Assembly: GCA_900546395.1 (NCBI GenBank)
Contig: URDD01000076.1
Location: 1-11,289, forward strand
Direction: 5' to 3'
From: an uncultured Bacteroidales bacterium
GTDB taxonomy: Bacteria > Bacteroidota > Bacteroidia > Bacteroidales > UBA932
Length of the DNA stretch: 11,289 bases
Translations under genes and position numbers: made by a program
In this document: piece after piece, positions 1-7,767 of the stretch
How the letters are laid out: each line of letters starts with the position of its first letter
Position numbering within the stretch: the first letter of the stretch is position 1
The notes under the pieces: generated by a model
What the model saw: only the letters and a program-made list of their open reading frames with translations
Told to the model about the DNA's origin: nothing
Databases searched by the model: none

Positions 1-531
1 CTTGTATTCGGTTTCGGAAATCTCTCCATGTGTGGAAAGGACTATGAGAGGGTGGGGACTGTAACCGCTTCTATACGGCGGGTGGCGGTGGTCATACACA
101 TTGGCTGAAAACCCGCATCTTTCATAAAACCTCAGCCTTGCCCTTGATATTTTATCCTCAAGAGGGTCTATTTCAAGCACTATCCGTTTCGGTAAGTGTG
201 CCGTAATGAACGAGTCAAGAATCTTGCTTCCATATCCTTTCCCTCTTATGGTATTGTTGACGGCAAAGTGTTCAATATATATGTAGCCGTCAAATTCCCA
301 ATAAGAGATAAACCCGGCAAAATCTTCCTGCCCGGAGCCTCTGGTTTTATCTTGTCCGATACTGTGTGCTTCGGAGTCCATATATACGGCCAGATGATAG
401 TGTATATCTCCGAATGCCATGTCTTGTTGAATATCAGTTCTCTGTTCAAAAACCGGAAAACTGCTTGAATATATTTTCAGGAAAGTCCCGAACAGCGGGT
501 CTTTCCTGTCAGTAATCTGTATTGTATCCAT
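1..531 (-). CDS. GNAT-family N-acetyltransferase, 3' end cut by window edge
   Basis: The minus strand is open from the ATG at 531 to base 1 (177 codons, no stop), so the C-terminus lies outside the window. The protein begins MDTIQITDRKDPLFGTF. It carries the acetyl-CoA-binding motif A of the GNAT fold at about residues 118-130 (NTIRGKGYGSKIL, the R-x-x-G-x-G/A pyrophosphate loop), preceded by the beta-4 strand GYIYIEHFAVN. A later stretch, RARLRFYERCGFSAN, is the usual GNAT motif B, with Tyr and the F/YxxxGF signature. Family knowledge: these enzymes move an acetyl group from acetyl-CoA to an amine on a small molecule or protein. The acceptor cannot be read from the sequence. It starts 13 bases after the stop of the upstream 211-residue gene, so it is probably the third gene of the minus-strand operon. 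Fold assignment is firm; substrate is unknown. Confidence 0.88.
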   Translation of the reverse strand, partial: MDTIQITDRKDPLFGTFLKIYSSSFPVFEQRTDIQQDMAFGDIHYHLAVYMDSEAHSIGQDKTRGSGQEDFAGFISYWEFDGYIYIEHFAVNNTIRGKGYGSKILDSFITAHLPKRIVLEIDPLEDKISRARLRFYERCGFSANVYDHRHPPYRSGYSPHPLIVLSTHGEISETEYK

Positions 532-544
532 TGTAATTATATCT

Positions 545-1180
545 CTAATCTTCCAGAGCTTTGCGGAAAAACGTCCTGCATGTTTGGGAATCCATAGGAT
601 AGAAAACTTTCTTGCCGGAAGCCAGGTCGCAGGCGTAGAGGCCGTCGGAAAGGGATATGAACAGAAAGCTGTAATACATGGAAGCACCTTCCTGCAGATC
701 GGCGGTATATTTCATTGCAGCATCTATTTTTTCTTCAGAAAGCTGGTCCTTGGAGAATATATACAGGCCATATTCTTTGTAATCACCATAGAATCCGCTT
801 TTTACCTTACTGACTTTGCTTTCTATTATTCGTCGTAGAGGGAGAGCGAGATTCCAGTATTCATACTCTTTCCGACCTATGTACTTACCGCTCTGCAGGC
901 CGTAGGCATATCCGCTGTCCATAATTTCCTGATAATCTCTTTTTGTTTCCATTGCACTGTCGGCAGGAATATCTATTCCTGCCATTTCCAGAAGCAGGGC
1001 AGTGGCGGCGGATTTGCTTTCTTCCATTGCACGGGTAACTTCTATGCCTATCCGGTGGTCCGGACTCTGGAGGTCAGGCCGGTCCTCATTGACAAGTGAG
1101 TCAAATCTGTGGCTCACAAGTGTACGGAGTGAAATCATTGCATATCTCTCAAAAAAGCAGGTGTCGAATTTTGTTCCCAT
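545..1180 (-). CDS. Uncharacterised protein with a PD-(D/E)XK-nuclease-like motif
   Basis: A 211-residue soluble protein with no signal peptide or membrane segment. I do not recognise a named family. The N-terminal third has the pattern DRPDLQSPDHRIGIEVTRAM (residues 33-52): an Asp in a P-D-L turn (Asp36), then a strand with Glu47-Val-Thr49. This resembles the D...E-x-K core of PD-(D/E)XK nucleases, with Thr replacing the usual Lys. A later segment with alternating basic residues (about 116-135) followed by the strand YGLYIFSKD would fit the remainder of such a fold. This is inference from motif spacing; a degenerate, non-catalytic member is equally possible. The ATG at 1178-1180 lies 21 bases after the stop of the oxidoreductase gene and its stop lies 13 bases before the acetyltransferase gene, so it is the middle gene of a probable operon. 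DNA cleavage is not established. Confidence 0.75.
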   Translation of the reverse strand: MGTKFDTCFFERYAMISLRTLVSHRFDSLVNEDRPDLQSPDHRIGIEVTRAMEESKSAATALLLEMAGIDIPADSAMETKRDYQEIMDSGYAYGLQSGKYIGRKEYEYWNLALPLRRIIESKVSKVKSGFYGDYKEYGLYIFSKDQLSEEKIDAAMKYTADLQEGASMYYSFLFISLSDGLYACDLASGKKVFYPMDSQTCRTFFRKALED

Positions 1181-1201
1181 ACTCCCAGGCTTTACTGTGT
1201 T

Positions 1202-2200
1202 TTAGAAATCCCTGAATATAAGGTCTGTCTGGTCTTGGGGAAATATGACTCCCCATTTTTCCCGAAGTCCGTCCATCAGTTCCATTACCCTGATGCTTTC
1301 TTTGTGTGGCATGAATTCCGTTTCTGTCTTTCCTGCATTTATTGCGTCAATACAGGCCTGTACCTGATATTCGAATCCGGTTATCTGTTCCGGTGCGGTA
1401 TATGTCTTTATAAGTGTGTGGTCTTTGGCGTAGAGGTCGGCACGCAGCGGATTGTTAATGTTGTCAACTATAATATATCCGCTGTCTCCGTTGATAATGC
1501 CCTGCCTGTCGTTGGCGCACAAGGCTGTAGCCATGAGTCCTGCTACTTTGCCGTCACTGTATTTAAGGGTTATGGTTTCCTGTATGTCAACACCTGTTTC
1601 AGCTTTTATGCAAGATGAAGAGATTTCGCATATGTCATTCCCGAAGTACATAAGGGCGAAGTTCAGGGTATATACACCCAAATCCAGAAGTGCTCCGCCT
1701 CCAAGTTCCGGACGCATCAGCCTTTCCTTGTGTGATACAGGATAGCCCAGATGTGCGGTAAGCATCACAGGCTTTCCGATAGCACCGCTTCCGGCTATTT
1801 CCTTTATTGTTTTTGAAAAAGGAAGGTATCTTGTCCAGATGGCTTCAGACAGGAATACTCCTTTTTCCTCTGAAATACTGATTACTTCACGTGCTTCACG
1901 TGCATTTGCCATAAAAGCCTTTTCACAAAGGACAGGCTTGCCTTTTTCCAGACACATTTTTACATGCGGGTAATGGAAGGTATGGGGTGTGGCTACATAT
2001 ATGAGTTCGACTTCAGGGTCATCTGCCAGTTCCTGATAGCTTCCATATGCCTTTGTCACTCCAAATTTTGAAGCGAATGCTTCAGCTTTTGCCAAATCCC
2101 TTGAACCGACGGCAAAGGCTTGGGCATTTTCCATTTTATCAAGCGTGGCAGCCATTTTTTCTGCAATATGGCCGGCTCCTAAAATTCCGATTTTGAACAT
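1202..2200 (-). CDS. Gfo/Idh/MocA-family NAD(P)-dependent oxidoreductase
   Basis: A 332-residue enzyme, normal length for the family. The N-terminal Rossmann fold begins at once with the dinucleotide-binding loop KIGILGAGHIAEKMA (residues 3-17). The family's catalytic lysine is in LCEKAF (Lys94). The second half holds the substrate-binding alpha/beta domain with GGGALLDLGVYTLNFA (168-182). EKA in place of the common EKP, and Tyr177 at the position often held by His, match the dimeric dihydrodiol-dehydrogenase-like branch, whose catalytic pair is Lys/Tyr. The natural substrate is therefore probably a polyol, sugar or dihydrodiol; I cannot say which. The reading frame is open further upstream to 2299, but the ATG at 2200 puts the Rossmann strand at residue 3 and lies 20 bases downstream of a good promoter -7 box, while the longer start would lie upstream of that promoter. 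It is the first gene of the leftward operon. Confidence 0.9.
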   Translation of the reverse strand: MFKIGILGAGHIAEKMAATLDKMENAQAFAVGSRDLAKAEAFASKFGVTKAYGSYQELADDPEVELIYVATPHTFHYPHVKMCLEKGKPVLCEKAFMANAREAREVISISEEKGVFLSEAIWTRYLPFSKTIKEIAGSGAIGKPVMLTAHLGYPVSHKERLMRPELGGGALLDLGVYTLNFALMYFGNDICEISSSCIKAETGVDIQETITLKYSDGKVAGLMATALCANDRQGIINGDSGYIIVDNINNPLRADLYAKDHTLIKTYTAPEQITGFEYQVQACIDAINAGKTETEFMPHKESIRVMELMDGLREKWGVIFPQDQTDLIFRDF

Positions 2201-2220
2201 AGTACATTTTTTATAAAACT

Positions 2221-2252
2221 CAAAGATAAGAAACTGTTTTGCCGTCAGCAAA
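2221..2252 (-). promoter_or_regulatory. Bacteroides-type promoter for the leftward operon
   Basis: On the minus strand TTTG (2252-2249) is followed after exactly 20 bases by TATCTTTG (2228-2221), an exact match to the Bacteroidetes sigma-ABfr consensus TTTG-N19-21-TAnnTTTG. Transcription would begin near 2215, giving a short leader before the ATG at 2200. The elements interleave with those of the promoter on the other strand (2238-2267). Confidence 0.75.
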
Positions 2253-2267
2253 TTTTTTGTACTTTTG
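2238..2267 (+). promoter_or_regulatory. Bacteroides-type promoter for the PurF-like gene
   Basis: TTTG (2238-2241) and TACTTTTG (2260-2267) match the Bacteroidetes -33 and -7 boxes with an 18-base spacer, one shorter than usual. The predicted start is near 2274, so the mRNA would begin downstream of the upstream in-frame start at 2265. This supports the ATG at 2301. Confidence 0.6.
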
Positions 2268-2300
2268 CGCCGTTTCAATAACATCAAGACGAACGGCAAA

Positions 2301-3719
2301 ATGGGCGGTTTTTTCGGAACTATTTCAAAAGAGAAGTGCGTGAACGATCTGTTCTACGGCACAGACTACAATTCCCATACTGGGACAAAGAAAGGAGGCT
2401 TGGCCTCATATGACCCGGAGTTAGGCTTTATGCGCTCCATTCATAATCTGCAGAACTCCTACTTCAGAAGCAAATTTGAGGATGAGCTGGACAAGTTCAG
2501 AGGCAATGCCGGTATAGGTGTAATCAGTGATACTGATGCACAACCTCTGGTGCTGAACTCACATTTGGGACGGTTTGCGATAGTGACAGTAGCAAGAGTG
2601 TTGAATATCAAGGAGCTGGAAGACGACATGCTTTCCAGAAACATGCATTTTGCAGAACTTAGCTCCGGCAATACCAACCAGACAGAACTCATTGCACTGC
2701 TTTTGATTCAAGGTAAAACATTTGAAGAAGGAATCGAGAATGTCTTTGACAATATAAAAGGATCATGCTCAATGCTGCTTCTGACTGAGAACGGTATAAT
2801 AGCGGCAAGGGACAGGCTGGGCAGGACCCCGATTGTTATCGGAAAAAAGGACGGTGCATATGCCGTGACAAGTGAGTCTTGCAGTTTCCCGAACCTTGGT
2901 TATGAAATAGACAGGTATTTGGGTCCCGGGGAAATAGTCAGGCTTCTTCCTGACAGGGTAGAGCAGCTGCGTCCGCCGCGCAAGAATATGCAGATATGTT
3001 CTTTCCTTTGGGTCTATTATGGCTTCCCGACATCATCATACGAAGGGCGCAATGTCGAGGAAGTACGTTTCCGCAGCGGATATAAAATGGGAGTGCAGGA
3101 TACATGCGAAGCGGATTGTGTCTGCGGTATTCCTGATTCGGGAATCGGCCAGGCTCTCGGATATGCTGAGGGAAAAGGAATTCCGTATCACAGTGCCATT
3201 ACCAAATATACACCTACATGGCCGAGGAGCTTTACCCCGAGCAACCAGGAAAGACGGTCTCTCGTAGCCAAAATGAAGCTCATCCCAAATAGAGCTTTGC
3301 TGCAAGGAAAGAGGATGATTTTCTGTGATGATTCGATTGTAAGGGGAACACAGCTGAAAGACAATGTGAAAATCCTTTTTGATTATGGAGCAAAAGAAGT
3401 TCATATGAGAATAGGTTGTCCTCCTCTTATATATGGCTGTCCGTTCATCGGCTTTTCAGCATCAAAGACAGATATGGAGCTGATAACAAGAAGGATAATC
3501 AATGAATTCGAAGGAGATCCCAACAAGAATCTTGACAAATATGTCAAGACTGATTCTCCGGAGTATAACAGACTGGTAGAGGCCATCAGAGCGAAGTTCG
3601 GTCTGACTTCTTTAAAATTCAATACTTTGGAAACTTTGATAGAGGCTATAGGTTTGCCGAAGTGTCAGGTATGTACACACTGCTTTGACGGTTCAAGCCG
3701 CTTCAAAGACGAGGAGTAG
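2301..3719 (+). CDS. PurF-like amidophosphoribosyltransferase homologue lacking the glutaminase nucleophile
   Basis: 472 residues, similar to PurF, which makes phosphoribosylamine from PRPP and glutamine at the first step of purine synthesis. The phosphoribosyltransferase half looks intact: GIPDSG (276-281), the flexible-loop segment KYTPTWPRSFTPSNQER (302-318), and the PRPP loop FCDDSIVRGT (341-350). Four cysteines, Cys233, Cys380, Cys458 and Cys461, fall where the [4Fe-4S] ligands of Bacillus-type PurF lie. The Ntn-hydrolase half is altered. The protein begins MGGFFGT where PurF has an N-terminal catalytic Cys (MCGIxG). The usual glutamine-site HRGQEGAG is HTGTKKGG here, and the NGN oxyanion segment is not visible. 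The frame opens 12 codons further upstream without offering a cysteine. I infer an enzyme using free ammonia or another amine, or a regulatory paralogue; a purine role is not proven. The ATG at 2301 was chosen because the fold starts there and the promoter covers the earlier start. Confidence 0.85.
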   Translation: MGGFFGTISKEKCVNDLFYGTDYNSHTGTKKGGLASYDPELGFMRSIHNLQNSYFRSKFEDELDKFRGNAGIGVISDTDAQPLVLNSHLGRFAIVTVARVLNIKELEDDMLSRNMHFAELSSGNTNQTELIALLLIQGKTFEEGIENVFDNIKGSCSMLLLTENGIIAARDRLGRTPIVIGKKDGAYAVTSESCSFPNLGYEIDRYLGPGEIVRLLPDRVEQLRPPRKNMQICSFLWVYYGFPTSSYEGRNVEEVRFRSGYKMGVQDTCEADCVCGIPDSGIGQALGYAEGKGIPYHSAITKYTPTWPRSFTPSNQERRSLVAKMKLIPNRALLQGKRMIFCDDSIVRGTQLKDNVKILFDYGAKEVHMRIGCPPLIYGCPFIGFSASKTDMELITRRIINEFEGDPNKNLDKYVKTDSPEYNRLVEAIRAKFGLTSLKFNTLETLIEAIGLPKCQVCTHCFDGSSRFKDEE

Positions 3720-3730
3720 TCCAAAATTTT

Positions 3731-3761
3731 TTTGACTCTGTCAGGACTTTTGCTATATTTG
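3731..3761 (+). promoter_or_regulatory. Bacteroides-type promoter for the CLC gene
   Basis: TTTG (3731-3734), a 19-base spacer and TATATTTG (3754-3761) match the TTTG-N19-21-TAnnTTTG consensus exactly. The start point would be near 3767, only about 9 bases before the ATG at 3776, so the transcript has almost no leader. Confidence 0.75.
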
Positions 3762-3775
3762 TACTTCGCACAATA

Positions 3776-5575
3776 ATGGCTGAAGGACAGGATACATACA
3801 AACTTATCTGGGGTCGTTTTCTGGATTGGGTAAAAACCCGCATTTCAGATCACGACCTTATGCTTATACTGTCTCTTCTGGTGGGAATATGCTGCGGATT
3901 TGCAGCAGTAGGTCTCAAGCTTACCATTGAATTCATACATCATTCCATCACTTCCTGGTTTGACGGATTTGACTATAACTTCCTTTATCTGATTTATCCT
4001 GGTATAGGAATGCTGCTTGCCATGCTCTTTGTCAAATATATTGTAAAGGACAATATCGGGCATGGTGTTACCAAAGTTCTGGTGGCGGTATCCAAGAATG
4101 AATCCAAAATCAAGCCGCATAATATCTGGACATCGCTGGTGGCGAGTTCCGTTACCATCGGTTTCGGAGGCTCCGTGGGAGCCGAGGCTCCTATTGTATA
4201 TACTGGTGCAGCCATAGGATCCAATATAGCCAGGAAAATGGGACTGTCGTATAAGAATATGACAATCCTTCTGGGATGCGGTGCGGCTGGTGCTGTGGCA
4301 GGAATATTCAAGGCTCCGCTTGCAGGAGTGCTTTTTACACTGGAGATTCTCCTTTTCAATATTTCAATGTCATCAATCCTGCCGCTGCTTCTTTCCACAG
4401 TATCGGCAACGGTGATTTCCTATATTTTTCTTGGAGATACAGTTCCTTTTGAATCTACGCTTTCTCCGTTTACAATGCACAACATACCGTTTTACATTAT
4501 ATTGGGTATTGTGTGTGCATCACTGTCAGTCTATTTTACAAGAACGACGCTGTGGCTTGAGGATAAGATAAAAAGTATCGGGAGTCCTTATCTCAGATGG
4601 TTTGTTTCGGCTATGGGACTTGGATTGCTGATTTTCCTGTTCCCTCCTCTTTACGGCGAGGGATATGATTCACTTTCAGTCCTTCTTAATGGAGGGGAGA
4701 TTTCTTTTGAAGGTCAGACTGTCCTGGCTTTCTTTATGGACAGACCGTGGTCTGTACCGATATTTTTCCTGCTGATTATGCTTCTGAAAGTCTTCTCCAT
4801 GTCATTTACCAATGCTGGAGGCGGAGTCGGAGGTACTTTCGGACCGACTTTGTTTGTAGGTGCGATAACAGGATTCGTAGTGGCGAGGATTATCAATCTT
4901 ATATGTGCAGGCAGTCCTTTTTCTGTGCCGGAACAGAATTTCGTTCTGGTAGGAATGGCAGGACTTATGGCCGGAGTGATGCAGGCTCCCATGACAGCCA
5001 TCTTCCTTATAGCAGAGATTTCGGGAGGTTATGATCTGCTTATACCATTGATACTTACGGCCACTATTTCATTTGGTGTAACAAGAATGTTCGAGCAGTA
5101 TTCCATCTATACGAAACGAATTGCAAAAAAAGGTGAGCTTCTTACTCATGACAGCGACCAGGCTGTGCTTACACTTCTCAAGACATCGGACCTTATAGAA
5201 AATGATTTCAAGCCGGTGAAGATAGACGACACTTTAGGCCAGCTTGTAGATGTCGTCGCTTCGTCAAGAAGAAACATATTTCCGGTTCTGGATTCTAAGG
5301 GGCATTTCCAGGGCTATGTATCCCTCGAGGATATACGCAGGGATATGTTCAAGAAAGACGAATATGCAAAACTTCACGTATTCAATTTCATGAAGTCATC
5401 GCCACATTATGTGTTTGTAAACGAGAAGATGGACAGTGTGATGAACAAGTTTGAAAAATCAGGAGCATGGAATCTGCCGGTAGTGGATGCTGACAGGACA
5501 TACTTGGGCTTTGTATCCAAGTCAAAGATTTTCTCTGCCTATCGCGATCAGCTGAAACAGGTTTCTCACGACTGA
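3776..5575 (+). CDS. CLC-family chloride channel/antiporter with tandem CBS domains
   Basis: A 599-residue inner-membrane protein. Residues about 28-450 form the hydrophobic CLC core. Visible signatures are GHGV (96-99, the GSGIP region), GGSVGAEAP (131-139, with Glu137 at the position of the gating glutamate Glu148 of E. coli ClcA), GGGVGGTFGPTL (348-359), and Tyr442 near the end, matching the pore tyrosine Tyr445. In helix H the sequence is FTLEIL; aligned to FIIEEM of ClcA, Ile191 takes the place of the proton-pathway Glu203. Residues about 470-595 are two CBS motifs (RNIFPVLD...GYVSLEDI and WNLPVVD...GFVSKSKI), which in other transporters bind adenine nucleotides and tune gating. The protein moves chloride or a similar anion; whether it is a channel or an H+/anion exchanger is open. 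It has its own promoter and lies 50 bases before tex. Confidence 0.93.
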   Translation: MAEGQDTYKLIWGRFLDWVKTRISDHDLMLILSLLVGICCGFAAVGLKLTIEFIHHSITSWFDGFDYNFLYLIYPGIGMLLAMLFVKYIVKDNIGHGVTKVLVAVSKNESKIKPHNIWTSLVASSVTIGFGGSVGAEAPIVYTGAAIGSNIARKMGLSYKNMTILLGCGAAGAVAGIFKAPLAGVLFTLEILLFNISMSSILPLLLSTVSATVISYIFLGDTVPFESTLSPFTMHNIPFYIILGIVCASLSVYFTRTTLWLEDKIKSIGSPYLRWFVSAMGLGLLIFLFPPLYGEGYDSLSVLLNGGEISFEGQTVLAFFMDRPWSVPIFFLLIMLLKVFSMSFTNAGGGVGGTFGPTLFVGAITGFVVARIINLICAGSPFSVPEQNFVLVGMAGLMAGVMQAPMTAIFLIAEISGGYDLLIPLILTATISFGVTRMFEQYSIYTKRIAKKGELLTHDSDQAVLTLLKTSDLIENDFKPVKIDDTLGQLVDVVASSRRNIFPVLDSKGHFQGYVSLEDIRRDMFKKDEYAKLHVFNFMKSSPHYVFVNEKMDSVMNKFEKSGAWNLPVVDADRTYLGFVSKSKIFSAYRDQLKQVSHD

Positions 5576-5625
5576 TATTATTTAAGTAAATTGCCGGTTG
5601 ATAGCATCTAAAACATTTTTATTCA

Positions 5626-7761
5626 ATGAAGGAAATATATATCAAATATATAGCAGCCCATATTGGTGTCAAGGAATGGCAAGTAGAGAATTGTGCGGAA
5701 CTTTTCGAAGGCGGGGCTACAATACCCTTTATCAGCAGATACAGGAAGGAACGTACAGGAGGACTGGATGAAGTCGCAGTAGCTGAAATAAGACACTGGA
5801 CAGACGTTTTTGCAGAAATGGAAAAGCGTAAGGCCACTATACTGGAGACAGTGGAGGGGCAGGGGAAACTTACTCCGCAGCTCAGGAAAGCGGTAGAGGA
5901 TTGCGTTGACGGCAGGGAACTTGAAGACCTTTATCTGCCATACAAGCCCAAAAGAAGGACGCGTGCGACAGCAGCTAAGGAAGCGGGACTGGAGCCGCTG
6001 GCTGATAAAATGTACAATGTTGCTCTTGCGGATCCGTTGCGGGAAGCTTCCAAATATATCAATGACAAGATAGCGACTCCGGAGGATGCACTTGCCGGAG
6101 CGAGAGATATAATAGCTGAAAGACTCAGTGAAACGGCTTCTGTGCGTGAAACTCTCAGGTCAATATTCAACACAAGGAGAATCGTATCAAAGGCTACCAA
6201 AAAGGCAGATTGTCCGGAGGCTTCCAAATACAAAGGATATTTTGATTATTCCGAATCTCTTTCCAGGATAGCTCCTCACAGGCTGCTTGCGATGCTTCGT
6301 GCGGAGTCAGAGGGATTTCTTACTCTGAAGATAGATGCAGATGCCGAGAAATGCGGCAACAAGCTCTATTATGACTTCTGTCAGGAAAAAAGATATCCGT
6401 CGGGGGCTCTTGCAGGACAGATAAGAGAAGCCGTGGATGATGCCTTCAAGAGACTTCTGGAACCGTCTATAACAAACGAAGTTGTAGCTCAGGCAAAGGA
6501 AAAGGCGGATATTGAGTCGGTAAAGGTATTCGGTGAAAATCTCAGGCAACTTCTTTTAGCTTCTCCTGTCGGACAGAAAAGGACGCTTGCCATCGACCCT
6601 GGCTTCAGGACAGGATGTAAGGTAGTTTGTCTGGACGAGCAGGGGACTCTGCTGCACAACGAAGCTATCTTCCCTCATCCTCCTGTAAGTGAAAAAGTCA
6701 AGTCAATCCAGGCATTGTCCTCTATGATAGAGAAATATGAGATAGAAGTCATTGCCATAGGAAACGGTACTGCAGGCCGTGAAACTGAAGAGTTCGTGCG
6801 CCGCGTGCCTAAGCCTGATTCTGTAAAGGTCTTTATGGTAAGTGAGGACGGAGCTTCTATCTACTCTGCCTCGGAAATTGCAAGGGAAGAGTTTCCTGAG
6901 TATGACGTTACAGTCCGCGGTGCCGTATCTATAGGCAGAAGACTTATGGATCCGCTTGCCGAACTTGTGAAAATAGATCCCAAATCTCTCGGAGTAGGGC
7001 AGTATCAGCACGATGTGGACCAGGGACTTCTTAAAGAAAAACTGGACAATACGGTGGAGAGTTGCGTAAACAGTGTCGGAGTAAACCTTAACACTGCAAG
7101 CAAGTCACTGCTGAGCTATGTTTCCGGTATAGGCCCTTCTCTGGCTGAGAATATAGTCGAATACAGGACTGCCAACGGAGCATATCATTCCAGAAAGGAG
7201 CTTTTGAAAGTCAAACGGCTTGGAGACAAGGCTTTCGAGCAGTGTGCCGGCTTTCTGCGCATACCGGACGCTGCCAATCCTCTTGACAATTCTGCCGTAC
7301 ATCCGGAGGCGTATCATATAGTGGAAAAGATGGCAGCTTCACTTGGCGTAAAGACTATGGAACTGGTCGGAAGCAAGGAACTTTGTGGAAAAATCAAGGC
7401 AGAGGATTTCGTAGAGGGAAATTTCGGACTGCCTACTGTAAACGATATTCTGAAAGAACTTGCCAAGCCGGGACGAGATCCGCGCTCTGAAGCAAAAGAA
7501 TTCAGTTTTGCAGATGATATACATACTATAGAAGATCTCCAGTCGGGTATGGAACTGCCGGGTATTGTGACCAATATCACAGCTTTCGGAGCATTTGTTG
7601 ATATAGGAATCAAGCAGAACGGGCTGATTCACATATCGCAGATGGGTGTAAAAGGTCTTACTGATCCTTCAAAGGTCCTCAAACTGCATCAGCAGGTGAA
7701 AGTGGCAGTTCTCAGTGTGGACCTGGACCGCAGCCGCATTGCACTGCGTCTGATTAAATAG
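5626..7761 (+). CDS. tex: Tex (YhgF-like) S1-domain RNA-binding protein
   Basis: A 711-residue cytoplasmic protein, close to the usual Tex length. Domains in order: the N-terminal helical Tex region (about 1-310, including FISRYRKERTGGLDE at 35-49); a YqgF/RNase H-like domain from about 319 (RTLAIDPGFRTGCK) through IAIGNGTAGRETE (377-388); a helix-hairpin-helix segment with GIGPSLAENIVEYR (501-514) and VKRLGDKAFEQC (529-540); and a C-terminal S1 RNA-binding domain (about 641-711) with GIVTNITAFGAFVDIGIK. Tex binds nucleic acid and in other bacteria affects transcription and toxin or stress gene expression; its precise role here cannot be read. The start at 5626 gives the standard N-terminus. 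No clear promoter is seen in the 50 bases before it, so it may be read through from the CLC gene. Insertion-sequence debris begins right after its stop. Confidence 0.96.
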   Translation: MKEIYIKYIAAHIGVKEWQVENCAELFEGGATIPFISRYRKERTGGLDEVAVAEIRHWTDVFAEMEKRKATILETVEGQGKLTPQLRKAVEDCVDGRELEDLYLPYKPKRRTRATAAKEAGLEPLADKMYNVALADPLREASKYINDKIATPEDALAGARDIIAERLSETASVRETLRSIFNTRRIVSKATKKADCPEASKYKGYFDYSESLSRIAPHRLLAMLRAESEGFLTLKIDADAEKCGNKLYYDFCQEKRYPSGALAGQIREAVDDAFKRLLEPSITNEVVAQAKEKADIESVKVFGENLRQLLLASPVGQKRTLAIDPGFRTGCKVVCLDEQGTLLHNEAIFPHPPVSEKVKSIQALSSMIEKYEIEVIAIGNGTAGRETEEFVRRVPKPDSVKVFMVSEDGASIYSASEIAREEFPEYDVTVRGAVSIGRRLMDPLAELVKIDPKSLGVGQYQHDVDQGLLKEKLDNTVESCVNSVGVNLNTASKSLLSYVSGIGPSLAENIVEYRTANGAYHSRKELLKVKRLGDKAFEQCAGFLRIPDAANPLDNSAVHPEAYHIVEKMAASLGVKTMELVGSKELCGKIKAEDFVEGNFGLPTVNDILKELAKPGRDPRSEAKEFSFADDIHTIEDLQSGMELPGIVTNITAFGAFVDIGIKQNGLIHISQMGVKGLTDPSKVLKLHQQVKVAVLSVDLDRSRIALRLIK

Positions 7762-7767
7762 GATTAA

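Noticed and set aside
2201..2299. N-terminal extension of the oxidoreductase to 2299
   Set aside because: The added residues form no part of the Rossmann fold and the longer start lies upstream of the promoter boxes at 2221-2252.
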